Part shown: in pieces, positions 37,342 to 44,863 of the stretch | Layout of the letters: each line of letters begins with the position of its first letter | How positions within the stretch are numbered: position 1 is the stretch's first letter | From: Gammaproteobacteria bacterium | GTDB taxonomy: Bacteria > Pseudomonadota > Gammaproteobacteria > Burkholderiales > Rhodocyclaceae | Direction: 5' to 3' | NCBI GenBank assembly: GCA_018824085.1 | Contig: JAHJHI010000026.1 | Location: 102,046 to 166,045, forward strand | DNA length: 64,000 nucleotides | The notes under the pieces: model-generated | What the model was told of the DNA's origin: nothing | Seen by the model: only the letters and a program-made list of their open reading frames with translations | Database searches by the model: none | Program-made: the position numbers and the translations under genes

Positions 37342-39180
37342 ATGCACACCCACCAGACCACAGATCACAATCAGACCGCCCTGCGCGCGCTGCTCGACGG
37401 ACGCGCGCTCGGCATGGTGTTCCAGCCCATCGTGCGTCTCGACGACGGCACCGTGTCGGCGCACGAAGCACTGGTGCGCGGGCCGGAAGGCGGCGCGCTG
37501 CACCTGCCGGCCGTGCTGTTCGCGACCGCCCGCTCGATGGCGCTTGAAGCCGCGCTGGAGGTCGCCTGCGTCGAGGCCGCCTTGCGCCTGTTCGACCCGG
37601 CCACCCCTGGCCATCTGTTCGTGAATTGCAGCGCCGGCACGATACGGCACCTGGCCGGCGACGGCTGCGTCGGCCTGCTGTCGATGCTCGGCGAGGCCGG
37701 TCTGTCGCCGTCGCGGCTGGTGCTCGAGCTGACCGAGCACGAGCGCGTGAGCGACATCGAAGGCCTGCGCCAGAGCATTGCCCGGCTCGGCGCGCTCGGC
37801 GTCACCATGGCGCTCGACGACTTCGGCGACGGCCGCTCCAGCCTGCGCCTGTGGGCGGAGCTGGCACCGGCCCGGGTCAAGCTGGACCGCTACTTCGCGC
37901 ACGGCATCCACAACGACAACCGGCGCGTCGAGGCGGTGCGCGCCGCCGTTCAGCTCGCGCGTTCCTTCGGCGCCCAACTGGTGGCGGAAGGCATAGAAGA
38001 GAACGCGGAACTTGCCGTGCTGCGTGATCTCGGCGTGCAGTTCGGCCAGGGCTATCTGCTGGGGCGCCCCCAGGGGCAGACGCTCAGCCACGTGTCGGCG
38101 CAGGTGCGTGCCCAGTTGCAGTCGCGCCAGATCGCGGTGCTCCCGGGCACTCCGCACCGCGACCTGAGCGCCGGTACCGTGGCACGGCTCGCGATGTCGG
38201 CGCCGGCGGTGGAACCGGGCACGCACAACCTGAGCGTGGTCCAGGTGTTTTCGGAACATCCGCAGCTGCTTGCGCTGCCGGTGCTCGACCAGGGCATTCC
38301 GGTCGGCCTGATCAATCGTCGCGGCTTCATGGACCTGTATGCACAGCCGTATCACAAGGAGGTGTACGGCAAGCGCCCGTGTTCGCTGTTCATGAACCCG
38401 AATCCGCTGCGCGTCGAACGCAACACGCCGCTCGACGCGATGAGCGCCGTGCTGGCCGGCGAGGACCAGCGCTATCTTTACGACGGCTTCGTCGTCACCG
38501 AGAACGGACGCTATTGCGGCGTGGCCACCGGCGAGAGCCTTGTGCGAGCGGTCACGGAAATGCGCATCGAAGCGGCGCGCCACGCCAATCCGCTGACCTT
38601 CCTGCCCGGCAACATCCCGATCACCGAGCATCTGCAGCGGCTGATGGCGGGCCGGGCAAGCTATGCCGCGAGCTATTTCGACCTGAACAACTTCAAGCCC
38701 TTCAACGACCTGTACGGCTACTACCGGGGCGACGAAATGATCAAGCTCGCCGCGCGCAGCATCCAGCAGGAAGCCGATCCGCTGCGCGACTTCGTCGGAC
38801 ACGTCGGCGGCGACGACTTCATCGTGCTGTTCCAGAGCGAGGACTGGCGCGAACGCTGCGAACGCGTGATCGCGTGCTTCAACAACGACGCGCGCAGCCT
38901 GTTCAACAGCGAGGAGCTGGAAAGCGGGCACATGGAAGGCGAGGACCGCAAGGGCAACCGGACGCGCTTCCCGCTGACCACGCTGTGCGCCGGCGTCGTG
39001 CTGGGGCAGGGCAACAGCTTCCGCACGGCCGAGGAGGTCGCGTCGGCCGCCGCCAGCGCCAAACGGCAGGCCAAGGCGAGTGGCGGCGGCCTGCACGTAG
39101 ACATCGCGCCGCCGGCGAGCGCCAACGACGACGGCACGACGTCCGCGACGGACGCCGCCGCGGGCCGGCAGGTCGCATAG
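37342..39180 (+). CDS. EAL-CBS-GGDEF cyclic di-GMP signalling protein
   Basis: A 612-residue cytosolic protein. Residues about 15-260 are an EAL phosphodiesterase domain with EALVRGP (E42), LVLELTEHE, ALDDFGDGRSSL, KLDRYF and LVAEGIE, all needed for metal binding and catalysis, so it should hydrolyse c-di-GMP. The middle has a CBS pair (VFSEHPQLLALPVLDQGIP, then VTENGRYCGVATGESLV). The C-terminal GGDEF domain has YFDLNNFKPFNDLYGY and a GGDDF signature with an Asp for the usual Glu. Synthase activity is therefore less certain, and it could be regulatory. No membrane segment is seen. It may set the switch for the exopolysaccharide genes. Confidence 0.9.
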   Translation: MHTHQTTDHNQTALRALLDGRALGMVFQPIVRLDDGTVSAHEALVRGPEGGALHLPAVLFATARSMALEAALEVACVEAALRLFDPATPGHLFVNCSAGTIRHLAGDGCVGLLSMLGEAGLSPSRLVLELTEHERVSDIEGLRQSIARLGALGVTMALDDFGDGRSSLRLWAELAPARVKLDRYFAHGIHNDNRRVEAVRAAVQLARSFGAQLVAEGIEENAELAVLRDLGVQFGQGYLLGRPQGQTLSHVSAQVRAQLQSRQIAVLPGTPHRDLSAGTVARLAMSAPAVEPGTHNLSVVQVFSEHPQLLALPVLDQGIPVGLINRRGFMDLYAQPYHKEVYGKRPCSLFMNPNPLRVERNTPLDAMSAVLAGEDQRYLYDGFVVTENGRYCGVATGESLVRAVTEMRIEAARHANPLTFLPGNIPITEHLQRLMAGRASYAASYFDLNNFKPFNDLYGYYRGDEMIKLAARSIQQEADPLRDFVGHVGGDDFIVLFQSEDWRERCERVIACFNNDARSLFNSEELESGHMEGEDRKGNRTRFPLTTLCAGVVLGQGNSFRTAEEVASAAASAKRQAKASGGGLHVDIAPPASANDDGTTSATDAAAGRQVA

Positions 39181-39219
39181 GGTCTGCCGGCGTTGAACCG
39201 CGGACCCTGAGTGGTGCGC

Positions 39220-41433
39220 TCAGAAGTCGACGCTGGCCGACACGACGAAGGTGCGTGGCGCGCCCTGCACGAGATAGCCGCTGCCGGGGTAGCCACCGGC
39301 CGACGCCCAGTAGTCGCGGTCAGCCACGTTGTCGAGCCGGGCGCGCAGCGTCAGCAGCTGTTCGCCGACCTCCATCAGATAGCGCGCGCCGAGATCCAGA
39401 CGCGTCCAGGACGGCAGGCGCTGCGTGTTGGCGGCGTCGGCGTAGGTGGATTCGGTGCGGATGACGCGTGCGGTAAGCGTCAGGTGATCAAGCAGCGGCA
39501 CGTCCCACTCGACACCGACGTTGTACTGCGCGTCCGGCACGCCGATGACGTCATTGCCGTCGTTCGTGCCGCCAGGGGTGCTGACCTGTTCGGCGTCCAG
39601 CCAGGTTGCGCCGCCGAGCAGGCGCGTGCCGCGCAACGGCTCGCCGTAGAAGGACAGTTCCAGCCCGCGGTTGCGCTGCTCGCCCGATACGGAAAACACA
39701 TTGCTCACCGGGTCGGTCTGGCCGTCGGGCTGATTGGTCGAGAACACTGCCATCGTGCCGCCAAAGCGCCCGCCGTCGTACTTGACGCCGATTTCCTTCT
39801 GGCGCGACACGAAGGGGGCGAACACCTGACCGACATTGACGACCCCGCCGGGCGCCACCTTGCCCCGCACCAGACCTTCGGTGTAGTTCGCGTAAAGGGA
39901 TACGGCGCCGCTTGCCCGATAGACGATCGCAGCCATCGGCGACGCCTTGCTGCGCCCGTAGTGGCTGGAAAGTGCGCCCGTATTGATGTCGAACTCGTCG
40001 TCCTCGATTTCCTGCATGCGCACGCCGAGCGTCACCAGCACGGTGTCCTGCATGAAAGAAAGCGTGTCGGCGACGGCGGCACTGGAATAGCGCGTGCGCT
40101 GCGTTGCGCGAGGCGAACCCAGTACGCCGCCGATCAGCGCATTGGCCGCCGGCGCCGCAACCGTGACCGGGTTGTAGAGGTTGCCGGCAAATCCGGCAAA
40201 GGACGAGAACGCGTAGGCGTTGCGTGAATCGAGATGATGTGTCGCGAGTGCGACACGCCACTGGTGGCCGATGCTGCCGGTCACCGCGCGGCCGCGCAGG
40301 CCGACCTCGCCGGTCACGACGTCGTCCTCGCGAGCATTCACGAAGCGGTAACTGGACGTCGTGCCGTCGCCGGCCGTCAGCGTGGTCTGCAGCAAGTCGT
40401 TGCGCTCGTCGCTGTGGCGCGCTCCAAGCGCCGCCCACGCGGTGACGTCCGCAGACAGGTCCACCTCGCCGCGCAACGTGGCGAAGGTGGCCCGTTCCTC
40501 CGAGCGCACCCAGGGCTGGGAGTAGTTCCGGCCGGCGTCGGGCGCGCGCGGCACCGCGACGCCCGCGCCAAGCGTGATGGCGGGCCGGCCCGCCGCGAGA
40601 CGGTTGTCCTGGAAGCCAACGTCGGCCGACAGCCGGAAGTCGTTGCCGCGATAGTCGAGGCCGACCGAGAACACCGTCAGTTCGCGGCTTTCGTCGTCGA
40701 TCGCCGTATCACCGTCGCGCCGCGCCGCGTTCAGGCGCACGCCGGTGCGCTGGTCGGGTCCGAAACGACGCGCCACATCGGCCGCGACATACCCCTGTCC
40801 GCCGCTTTCGATGCCGGCGGTGACGCGGGTCAGCGGCGTTGACGGCGCACGCTTGGGCAACAGGTTGATCGCGCCACCCACGCCGCTGCCGCCCGGTGTG
40901 GCGCCATTGACGAGCGCATTTGCACCGCGCAGCACCTCGACCCGCTCAAGCAGTTCGGCGGCGACGAACTGGCGTGGGAGCACACCATAGAGCCCGTTGT
41001 AGGCCATGTCGTCGGAATACAGCGGGAAGCCGCGCACGACGTACAGCTCCTGATAGTTGCCGAAACCGCGCGCCACGCGCACGGCTGGATCGTTCAACAG
41101 CACGTCGGCAACGCCCCGCGCCTGCTGGTCCTGCATCAGGTCGCTCGTGTAGCCGGTCGTCGTGAACGGGGTTTCGAGCTGGCTGCGGTTGCCGAGAATG
41201 CCGATGCGTGCGCCGCTCGTGACCTGTCCGCCGGCGTAGGCCGGCGGCAGGCCTTCGGCCGAGGCGTCCGCGCTGGCGTCGACGCGCACCGGCGCCAGCG
41301 TGGTTTCCGGTTCGCTCCGGTTCTGCGCGAAGGCGTGATGCGCGCCGAACACGCCGGCGAAGGCGAGGAGCAGCGGTGTCAGGCGGGCGCGGCGCTGCCG
41401 GCTCCGCGTGTCGGGTGCGGGCAAGTGGGTCAC
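39220..41433 (-). CDS. TonB-dependent siderophore receptor
   Basis: A 737-residue outer-membrane receptor. A signal peptide (RLTPLLLAFAGVFGAHHAFAQ) leads to a plug domain with VADVLLNDPAVRVARGFG and YVVRGFPLYSDDMAYNGLYG, followed by RVEVLRGANALVNG and a beta-barrel ending in an aromatic residue (VVSASVDF). The plug pattern fits ferric-siderophore receptors of the FhuA/FecA type; the ligand is unknown. The start codon used is GTG at 41433, with no good ribosome site. A Fur-like sequence lies directly upstream, and a PepSY membrane gene is divergent. Confidence 0.92.
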   Translation of the reverse strand: MTHLPAPDTRSRQRRARLTPLLLAFAGVFGAHHAFAQNRSEPETTLAPVRVDASADASAEGLPPAYAGGQVTSGARIGILGNRSQLETPFTTTGYTSDLMQDQQARGVADVLLNDPAVRVARGFGNYQELYVVRGFPLYSDDMAYNGLYGVLPRQFVAAELLERVEVLRGANALVNGATPGGSGVGGAINLLPKRAPSTPLTRVTAGIESGGQGYVAADVARRFGPDQRTGVRLNAARRDGDTAIDDESRELTVFSVGLDYRGNDFRLSADVGFQDNRLAAGRPAITLGAGVAVPRAPDAGRNYSQPWVRSEERATFATLRGEVDLSADVTAWAALGARHSDERNDLLQTTLTAGDGTTSSYRFVNAREDDVVTGEVGLRGRAVTGSIGHQWRVALATHHLDSRNAYAFSSFAGFAGNLYNPVTVAAPAANALIGGVLGSPRATQRTRYSSAAVADTLSFMQDTVLVTLGVRMQEIEDDEFDINTGALSSHYGRSKASPMAAIVYRASGAVSLYANYTEGLVRGKVAPGGVVNVGQVFAPFVSRQKEIGVKYDGGRFGGTMAVFSTNQPDGQTDPVSNVFSVSGEQRNRGLELSFYGEPLRGTRLLGGATWLDAEQVSTPGGTNDGNDVIGVPDAQYNVGVEWDVPLLDHLTLTARVIRTESTYADAANTQRLPSWTRLDLGARYLMEVGEQLLTLRARLDNVADRDYWASAGGYPGSGYLVQGAPRTFVVSASVDF

Positions 41434-41465
41434 GGGAAGTCCATGTAGAATCCAGGAAGTCCGTA

Positions 41466-41506
41466 ATCGTATTACGAATCGTTATCAATGCCGATCATTA
41501 TTTTCG
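41466..41506. promoter_or_regulatory. Fur-like operator between the TonB receptor and PepSY genes
   Basis: The divergent intergenic region contains AATCGTTATCAATG and GATCATTATTTT, AT-rich hexamers resembling repeated GATAAT/ATTATC units of a Fur box. On the minus strand it reads AATAATGATC, then TTGATAACGATTCGTAATAC. Both flanking genes are typical iron-regulated genes. No exact 19-bp consensus is present. Confidence 0.55.
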
Positions 41507-41555
41507 CCTCGTTCCCGTCGCGATGCACCGAACCGTGCCGTGACGCGGGCACCGC

Positions 41556-42719
41556 ATGAGCCGCGCCCGAGCGGAATCGACGGGCACCCGGATGCAGCGC
41601 TGGCGCTGGCTCCATACCTGGTCGTCGCTCGTCTGTACCGTCTTCATGCTGGTGCTGTGCGTGACCGGCCTGCCGCTCGTTTTCAGCCACGAAATACGTC
41701 ACCTCACGCAGACCGTGATCGAGGCGCCGGCGCTGCCCGTCGCGACACCGCGTGCGTCGCTCGACCGGGTGGTGGAGACTGCGCGCGGATTCCACCCGGC
41801 GCTGGTGCCGCTCTATCTGTTCGCGGAAGAGGACGAACCGGCGCTGTGGACGGTGAAGATGGACACGCGCCCGGACACGGACGAGTCGGCGGCCCGTTTT
41901 GTCGTGATCGACGCGCGCACGGCGCTGCCGCTCGGGGAACCGCGCTTCGACGACGGATTCATGAGCGTGATGTACCGGCTGCACGTCGACCTGTTCGCCG
42001 GTCTTGCCGGCAAGCTCTTTCTGGGGCTGATGGGCGTGTTGCTGCTGGTCGCCCTGGTCAGCGGCGTGGTGCTCTACGTGCCGTTCATGCGCAAGCTTGC
42101 CTTCGGCACCGTGCGCCGCGAACGTGCGCCGCGCATCGTCTGGCTGGATCTGCACAACATGCTGGGTATCGTCACGGTCGCCTGGGCGCTGGTGGTTGGC
42201 GCAACCGGTGTCGTCAATACCTGGGCCGACCTCATCCTGCAGGCCTGGCAGCGGGAGCAGGTCACCGCGTTGCGCGCTGGCCACGCGGATGCAACCGCAC
42301 CCGTGGACGGCGCGTCACTGCAGGCGGCGGCGGATGTGGTTCTCGCCGCGTTTCCCGACAAGGCCGTCAGCACGATCGCCTTTCCCGGCACGCTGCTGTC
42401 AACGCCGGCTCATTTCACGTTCATGCTGCGCGGGAACACGCCGCTGACGTCGAAACTGGTCGAGCCGGTGCTGGTTGATCCGCTGACCTCGCAGATCATC
42501 GACGCGGCACCGCGACCCTGGTACGCCACGGCGCTGCTGCTGTCGCAGCCGCTTCATTTCGGCGACTACGGCGCACTGCCGCTGAAGGTGCTCTGGGCGG
42601 CTCTCGACGCCATTACCATCGTGGTGCTGTGGAGCGGTGTCGTGCTGTGGTGGCGCAAGCGCCGGGCGGCGAAGGCGGCGGATCGAGCCGCCACGAGGGT
42701 GGCGGAGTCACCGGCATGA
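41556..42719 (+). CDS. PepSY-associated membrane protein (iron-regulated type)
   Basis: A 387-residue inner-membrane protein with four hydrophobic helices: LHTWSSLVCTVFMLVLCVTG, LMGVLLLVALVSGVVLYVPF, LHNMLGIVTVAWALVVGATG and a C-terminal one near ALDAITIVVLWSGVVLWWRK. A histidine and tryptophan in the first helix start and the two periplasmic PepSY-type regions are typical of iron-uptake-associated proteins, often found beside siderophore receptors and proposed to reduce ferric siderophores. Its location divergent from such a receptor supports this role. Confidence 0.85.
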   Translation: MSRARAESTGTRMQRWRWLHTWSSLVCTVFMLVLCVTGLPLVFSHEIRHLTQTVIEAPALPVATPRASLDRVVETARGFHPALVPLYLFAEEDEPALWTVKMDTRPDTDESAARFVVIDARTALPLGEPRFDDGFMSVMYRLHVDLFAGLAGKLFLGLMGVLLLVALVSGVVLYVPFMRKLAFGTVRRERAPRIVWLDLHNMLGIVTVAWALVVGATGVVNTWADLILQAWQREQVTALRAGHADATAPVDGASLQAAADVVLAAFPDKAVSTIAFPGTLLSTPAHFTFMLRGNTPLTSKLVEPVLVDPLTSQIIDAAPRPWYATALLLSQPLHFGDYGALPLKVLWAALDAITIVVLWSGVVLWWRKRRAAKAADRAATRVAESPA

Positions 42720-42916
42720 CCGGTCGCCGCACGGTGATGCAGGTCTTCCTCTGGCCGCTTGTTCTGGCGCTTGTCACGCTGTGCGGACTGTTGTCCGCCC
42801 TGCTTGGTGACGGTGTGTGGGATGTGCTGTCCTGGTGCCTGCTCGCCGTTCCGGTCGCCGTCTGCGCAGTGTTCGCGTCGGGGCGTCAGGACCGCCGGAC
42901 TCACCCCGAGCGATAG
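42716..42916 (+). CDS. Small two-helix membrane protein
   Basis: A 66-residue hydrophobic protein (VMQVFLWPLVLALVTLCGLL, then DVLSWCLLAVPVAVCAVFAS) with a short charged tail. Its ATG overlaps the PepSY gene stop (ATGA), so the two are translated together. Small hydrophobic genes in this place are common in siderophore-uptake operons. Function unknown. Confidence 0.7.
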   Translation: MTGRRTVMQVFLWPLVLALVTLCGLLSALLGDGVWDVLSWCLLAVPVAVCAVFASGRQDRRTHPER

Positions 42917-43008
42917 GGCGGGTCTGATGTGGATCGGCACCGCCTGCTTGCGCAGGACAGTGCCGGGTAAATCAATGCCATCAGAGCCGCCACGCGGGCG
43001 GCGCTGGA

Positions 43009-43779
43009 TCAGCGACCTGCCTGGCGACGGCGGGCGGCGAAGCCGATGAGGCCGAGACCGGCGAGGAACATGGCGTACTCGGCCGGTTCCGGCACGGCGG
43101 CAACCGGTGCGAAGCCTTCGAACGTCGCCACGCGCAGCGGCGGCGACGTGCCGTCAAGGCTCGGCGCCTGGCGGATGGTGACCGCGTCGACGAGGTAGGT
43201 GAATTCCGTTGCGTTGGTCTTCACGACATACCAGCCGGTCGTCGGGTTGCCTTCTTCGACGGATACGTCGGTGCGGAAGTCGACGACGTTGTCGTCGAAC
43301 ACATCGGCCGGGTTGGCCGGGCGCGTGCGCACGCCGTTCGAGTGGGCGCTGCTTTGCAGGCGCATGTCGCTGTCGGTGCCCGAGTCGTACCAGCCGACGG
43401 ACACGTCATAGCCGGCAAAGCCGCGACGCAGGATGTCGTTGATCTCGACCTCGTACTCCAGATCGCCGATCTCGATTTCGCCGACATCCAGCTCGAAGCG
43501 CGACGCGAACAGCAGCGTGTTGTCGGCGCCGCGATAGACGAAGTCGTAGAAGGTGCCGATGTCGGTGCCGTCATAGATGACCGAACTGATGCGGCGTGCG
43601 ACGCGCGAGTAGCCGTCATCTGCCGGATTCCAGTCGACGCCGAGGAAGAACGGATCGGCCGCCGTGTTGTTGGAGCCGACGATGCGCAGGTCGCCGCTTT
43701 CCGGCAGCGCGACGAAAGCCTGCGCAGCGTGGGCGGTGAAGCCGAGCATCAGCGAAAGAGCGATGGTTCTGATTTTCAT
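43009..43779 (-). CDS. PEP-CTERM sorted exported protein
   Basis: A 256-residue exported protein with an N-terminal signal (MKIRTIALSLMLGFTAHAAQ) and a C-terminal PEP-CTERM tail: VPEPAEYAMFLAGLGLIG followed by FAARRRQ, which is recognised by an exosortase. The body has no named domain. Residues 74-204 are clearly related to residues 142-270 of the protein encoded just upstream: both share IGxxYDFV, DNxLxFxSRF, a SDxDxR block, and EGNPxxGxYxxKTxATxxxxxxxA. AGGGGTCATC precedes the ATG. The two genes are 39 bases apart and probably co-transcribed. Confidence 0.9.
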   Translation of the reverse strand: MKIRTIALSLMLGFTAHAAQAFVALPESGDLRIVGSNNTAADPFFLGVDWNPADDGYSRVARRISSVIYDGTDIGTFYDFVYRGADNTLLFASRFELDVGEIEIGDLEYEVEINDILRRGFAGYDVSVGWYDSGTDSDMRLQSSAHSNGVRTRPANPADVFDDNVVDFRTDVSVEEGNPTTGWYVVKTNATEFTYLVDAVTIRQAPSLDGTSPPLRVATFEGFAPVAAVPEPAEYAMFLAGLGLIGFAARRRQAGR

Positions 43780-43818
43780 GATGACCCCTGGTCTGTTCGT
43801 GTTGGTGGTGGGAGGAAT

Positions 43819-44775
43819 TCAGGTGTTCATGCGGCGGCGCGCCGCCATGCCGATCAGGCCGATGCCGGCCAGCATCAGCGCGTAGGTGGACGGCTCCGGC
43901 ACCGGTGCCATGGTCGGGGCGAAGCCGCCGGTCGAGCCATACAGCAGCGCCTGGCCTTCTTCGCCGGCCTGGAAGTAGCCCAGCGCGTTGTCCATCCACT
44001 TGTAATCGGTGGCGTCGGTCTTCAGCAGGTAGAGGCCGCTGTAGGGATTGCCTTCCGACAGATTGACGTCGGCCTGCATCGACACCGCGTTCAGGTCCAG
44101 CGTCGGGACGCCGGTCAGCGAGCGCGTGTCGCTGCGCGATGCGTTGTACATGCGCAGGTCGAAGTCGCTGTTGAACAGCCACGCTGCCTGCACGTCGAAC
44201 ACGGTGTCGCCCTCGACGAAGCCGTAGCGGTACATGAAGTTCAGTTCGGCGTCGTCGGAGTAGCCGGCACCCTGGCCGAGGATGAAGCGCGAGCCGAATA
44301 CCAGCGCGTTGTCACGGCTGTCGCGGAACACGAAATCGTAGACGTCGCCGATCACCTCCGTGCCCAGCGTGATGCCGGTGGTCACGTGGAAGTCGATCAG
44401 GTTGAGCGTGCCGGTTGCCACCGTGTCGCCGCGCGGTACGGTGCCGCCGGCGGCTGCGGTGCGCCACTCGGTCGCCGCATAATTGATGGACAGCGGCACG
44501 TTGGCATCGCCATTGTTCGGCGTGATGCTCAGCGTCTTCAGATAGAGCTTGTCGCCTGCCTGCGAATTGGCGCCCGACACTTTCACCGTGGTGTCGTCGG
44601 CGGTGCCCAGCACGCCGTCCAGGCCCGGGCCGATCGCGTTGGTATCGTTGCCGTTGCCCCAGATGCCGTCCGGACCGGGGCCCGTGCCGATGAGCAGGCT
44701 GGTGAAGTCACCCGCCTGCGCCGGCACGGTGATTGCCGCAAGCATTGCTGCCAGGGCTGTGGTGCGCAAAGTCAT
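43819..44775 (-). CDS. PEP-CTERM sorted exported protein with DGxxGTxDD repeats
   Basis: A 318-residue exported protein. After the signal peptide (LRTTALAAMLAAITVPAQA), residues 32-62 contain two near-copies of a GPG(P/L)DG-x4-G-x-x-(D)DT unit, the kind of acidic loop that often binds calcium. Residues 142-270 form the domain shared with the downstream PEP-CTERM gene. The tail is PVPEPSTYALMLAGIGLIG plus MAARRRM, a standard exosortase sorting signal. GGAGGAACACAA precedes the ATG at 44775. It lies 88 bases after a TonB receptor gene on the same strand. The protein is expected at the outer surface or in the matrix. Confidence 0.9.
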   Translation of the reverse strand: MTLRTTALAAMLAAITVPAQAGDFTSLLIGTGPGPDGIWGNGNDTNAIGPGLDGVLGTADDTTVKVSGANSQAGDKLYLKTLSITPNNGDANVPLSINYAATEWRTAAAGGTVPRGDTVATGTLNLIDFHVTTGITLGTEVIGDVYDFVFRDSRDNALVFGSRFILGQGAGYSDDAELNFMYRYGFVEGDTVFDVQAAWLFNSDFDLRMYNASRSDTRSLTGVPTLDLNAVSMQADVNLSEGNPYSGLYLLKTDATDYKWMDNALGYFQAGEEGQALLYGSTGGFAPTMAPVPEPSTYALMLAGIGLIGMAARRRMNT

Positions 44776-44863
44776 TTGTGTTCCTCCTCTGAACGGATCC
44801 GGCCGGGCCGGACCTGCATCGCGTCCGCGTTTGGATACCGCGCGGACCATCGGTATTGCTGCA

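Noticed and set aside
37180..39096. Minus-strand open frame opposite the EAL-CBS-GGDEF gene
   Set aside because: The forward protein is unambiguous and the reverse has no signature.
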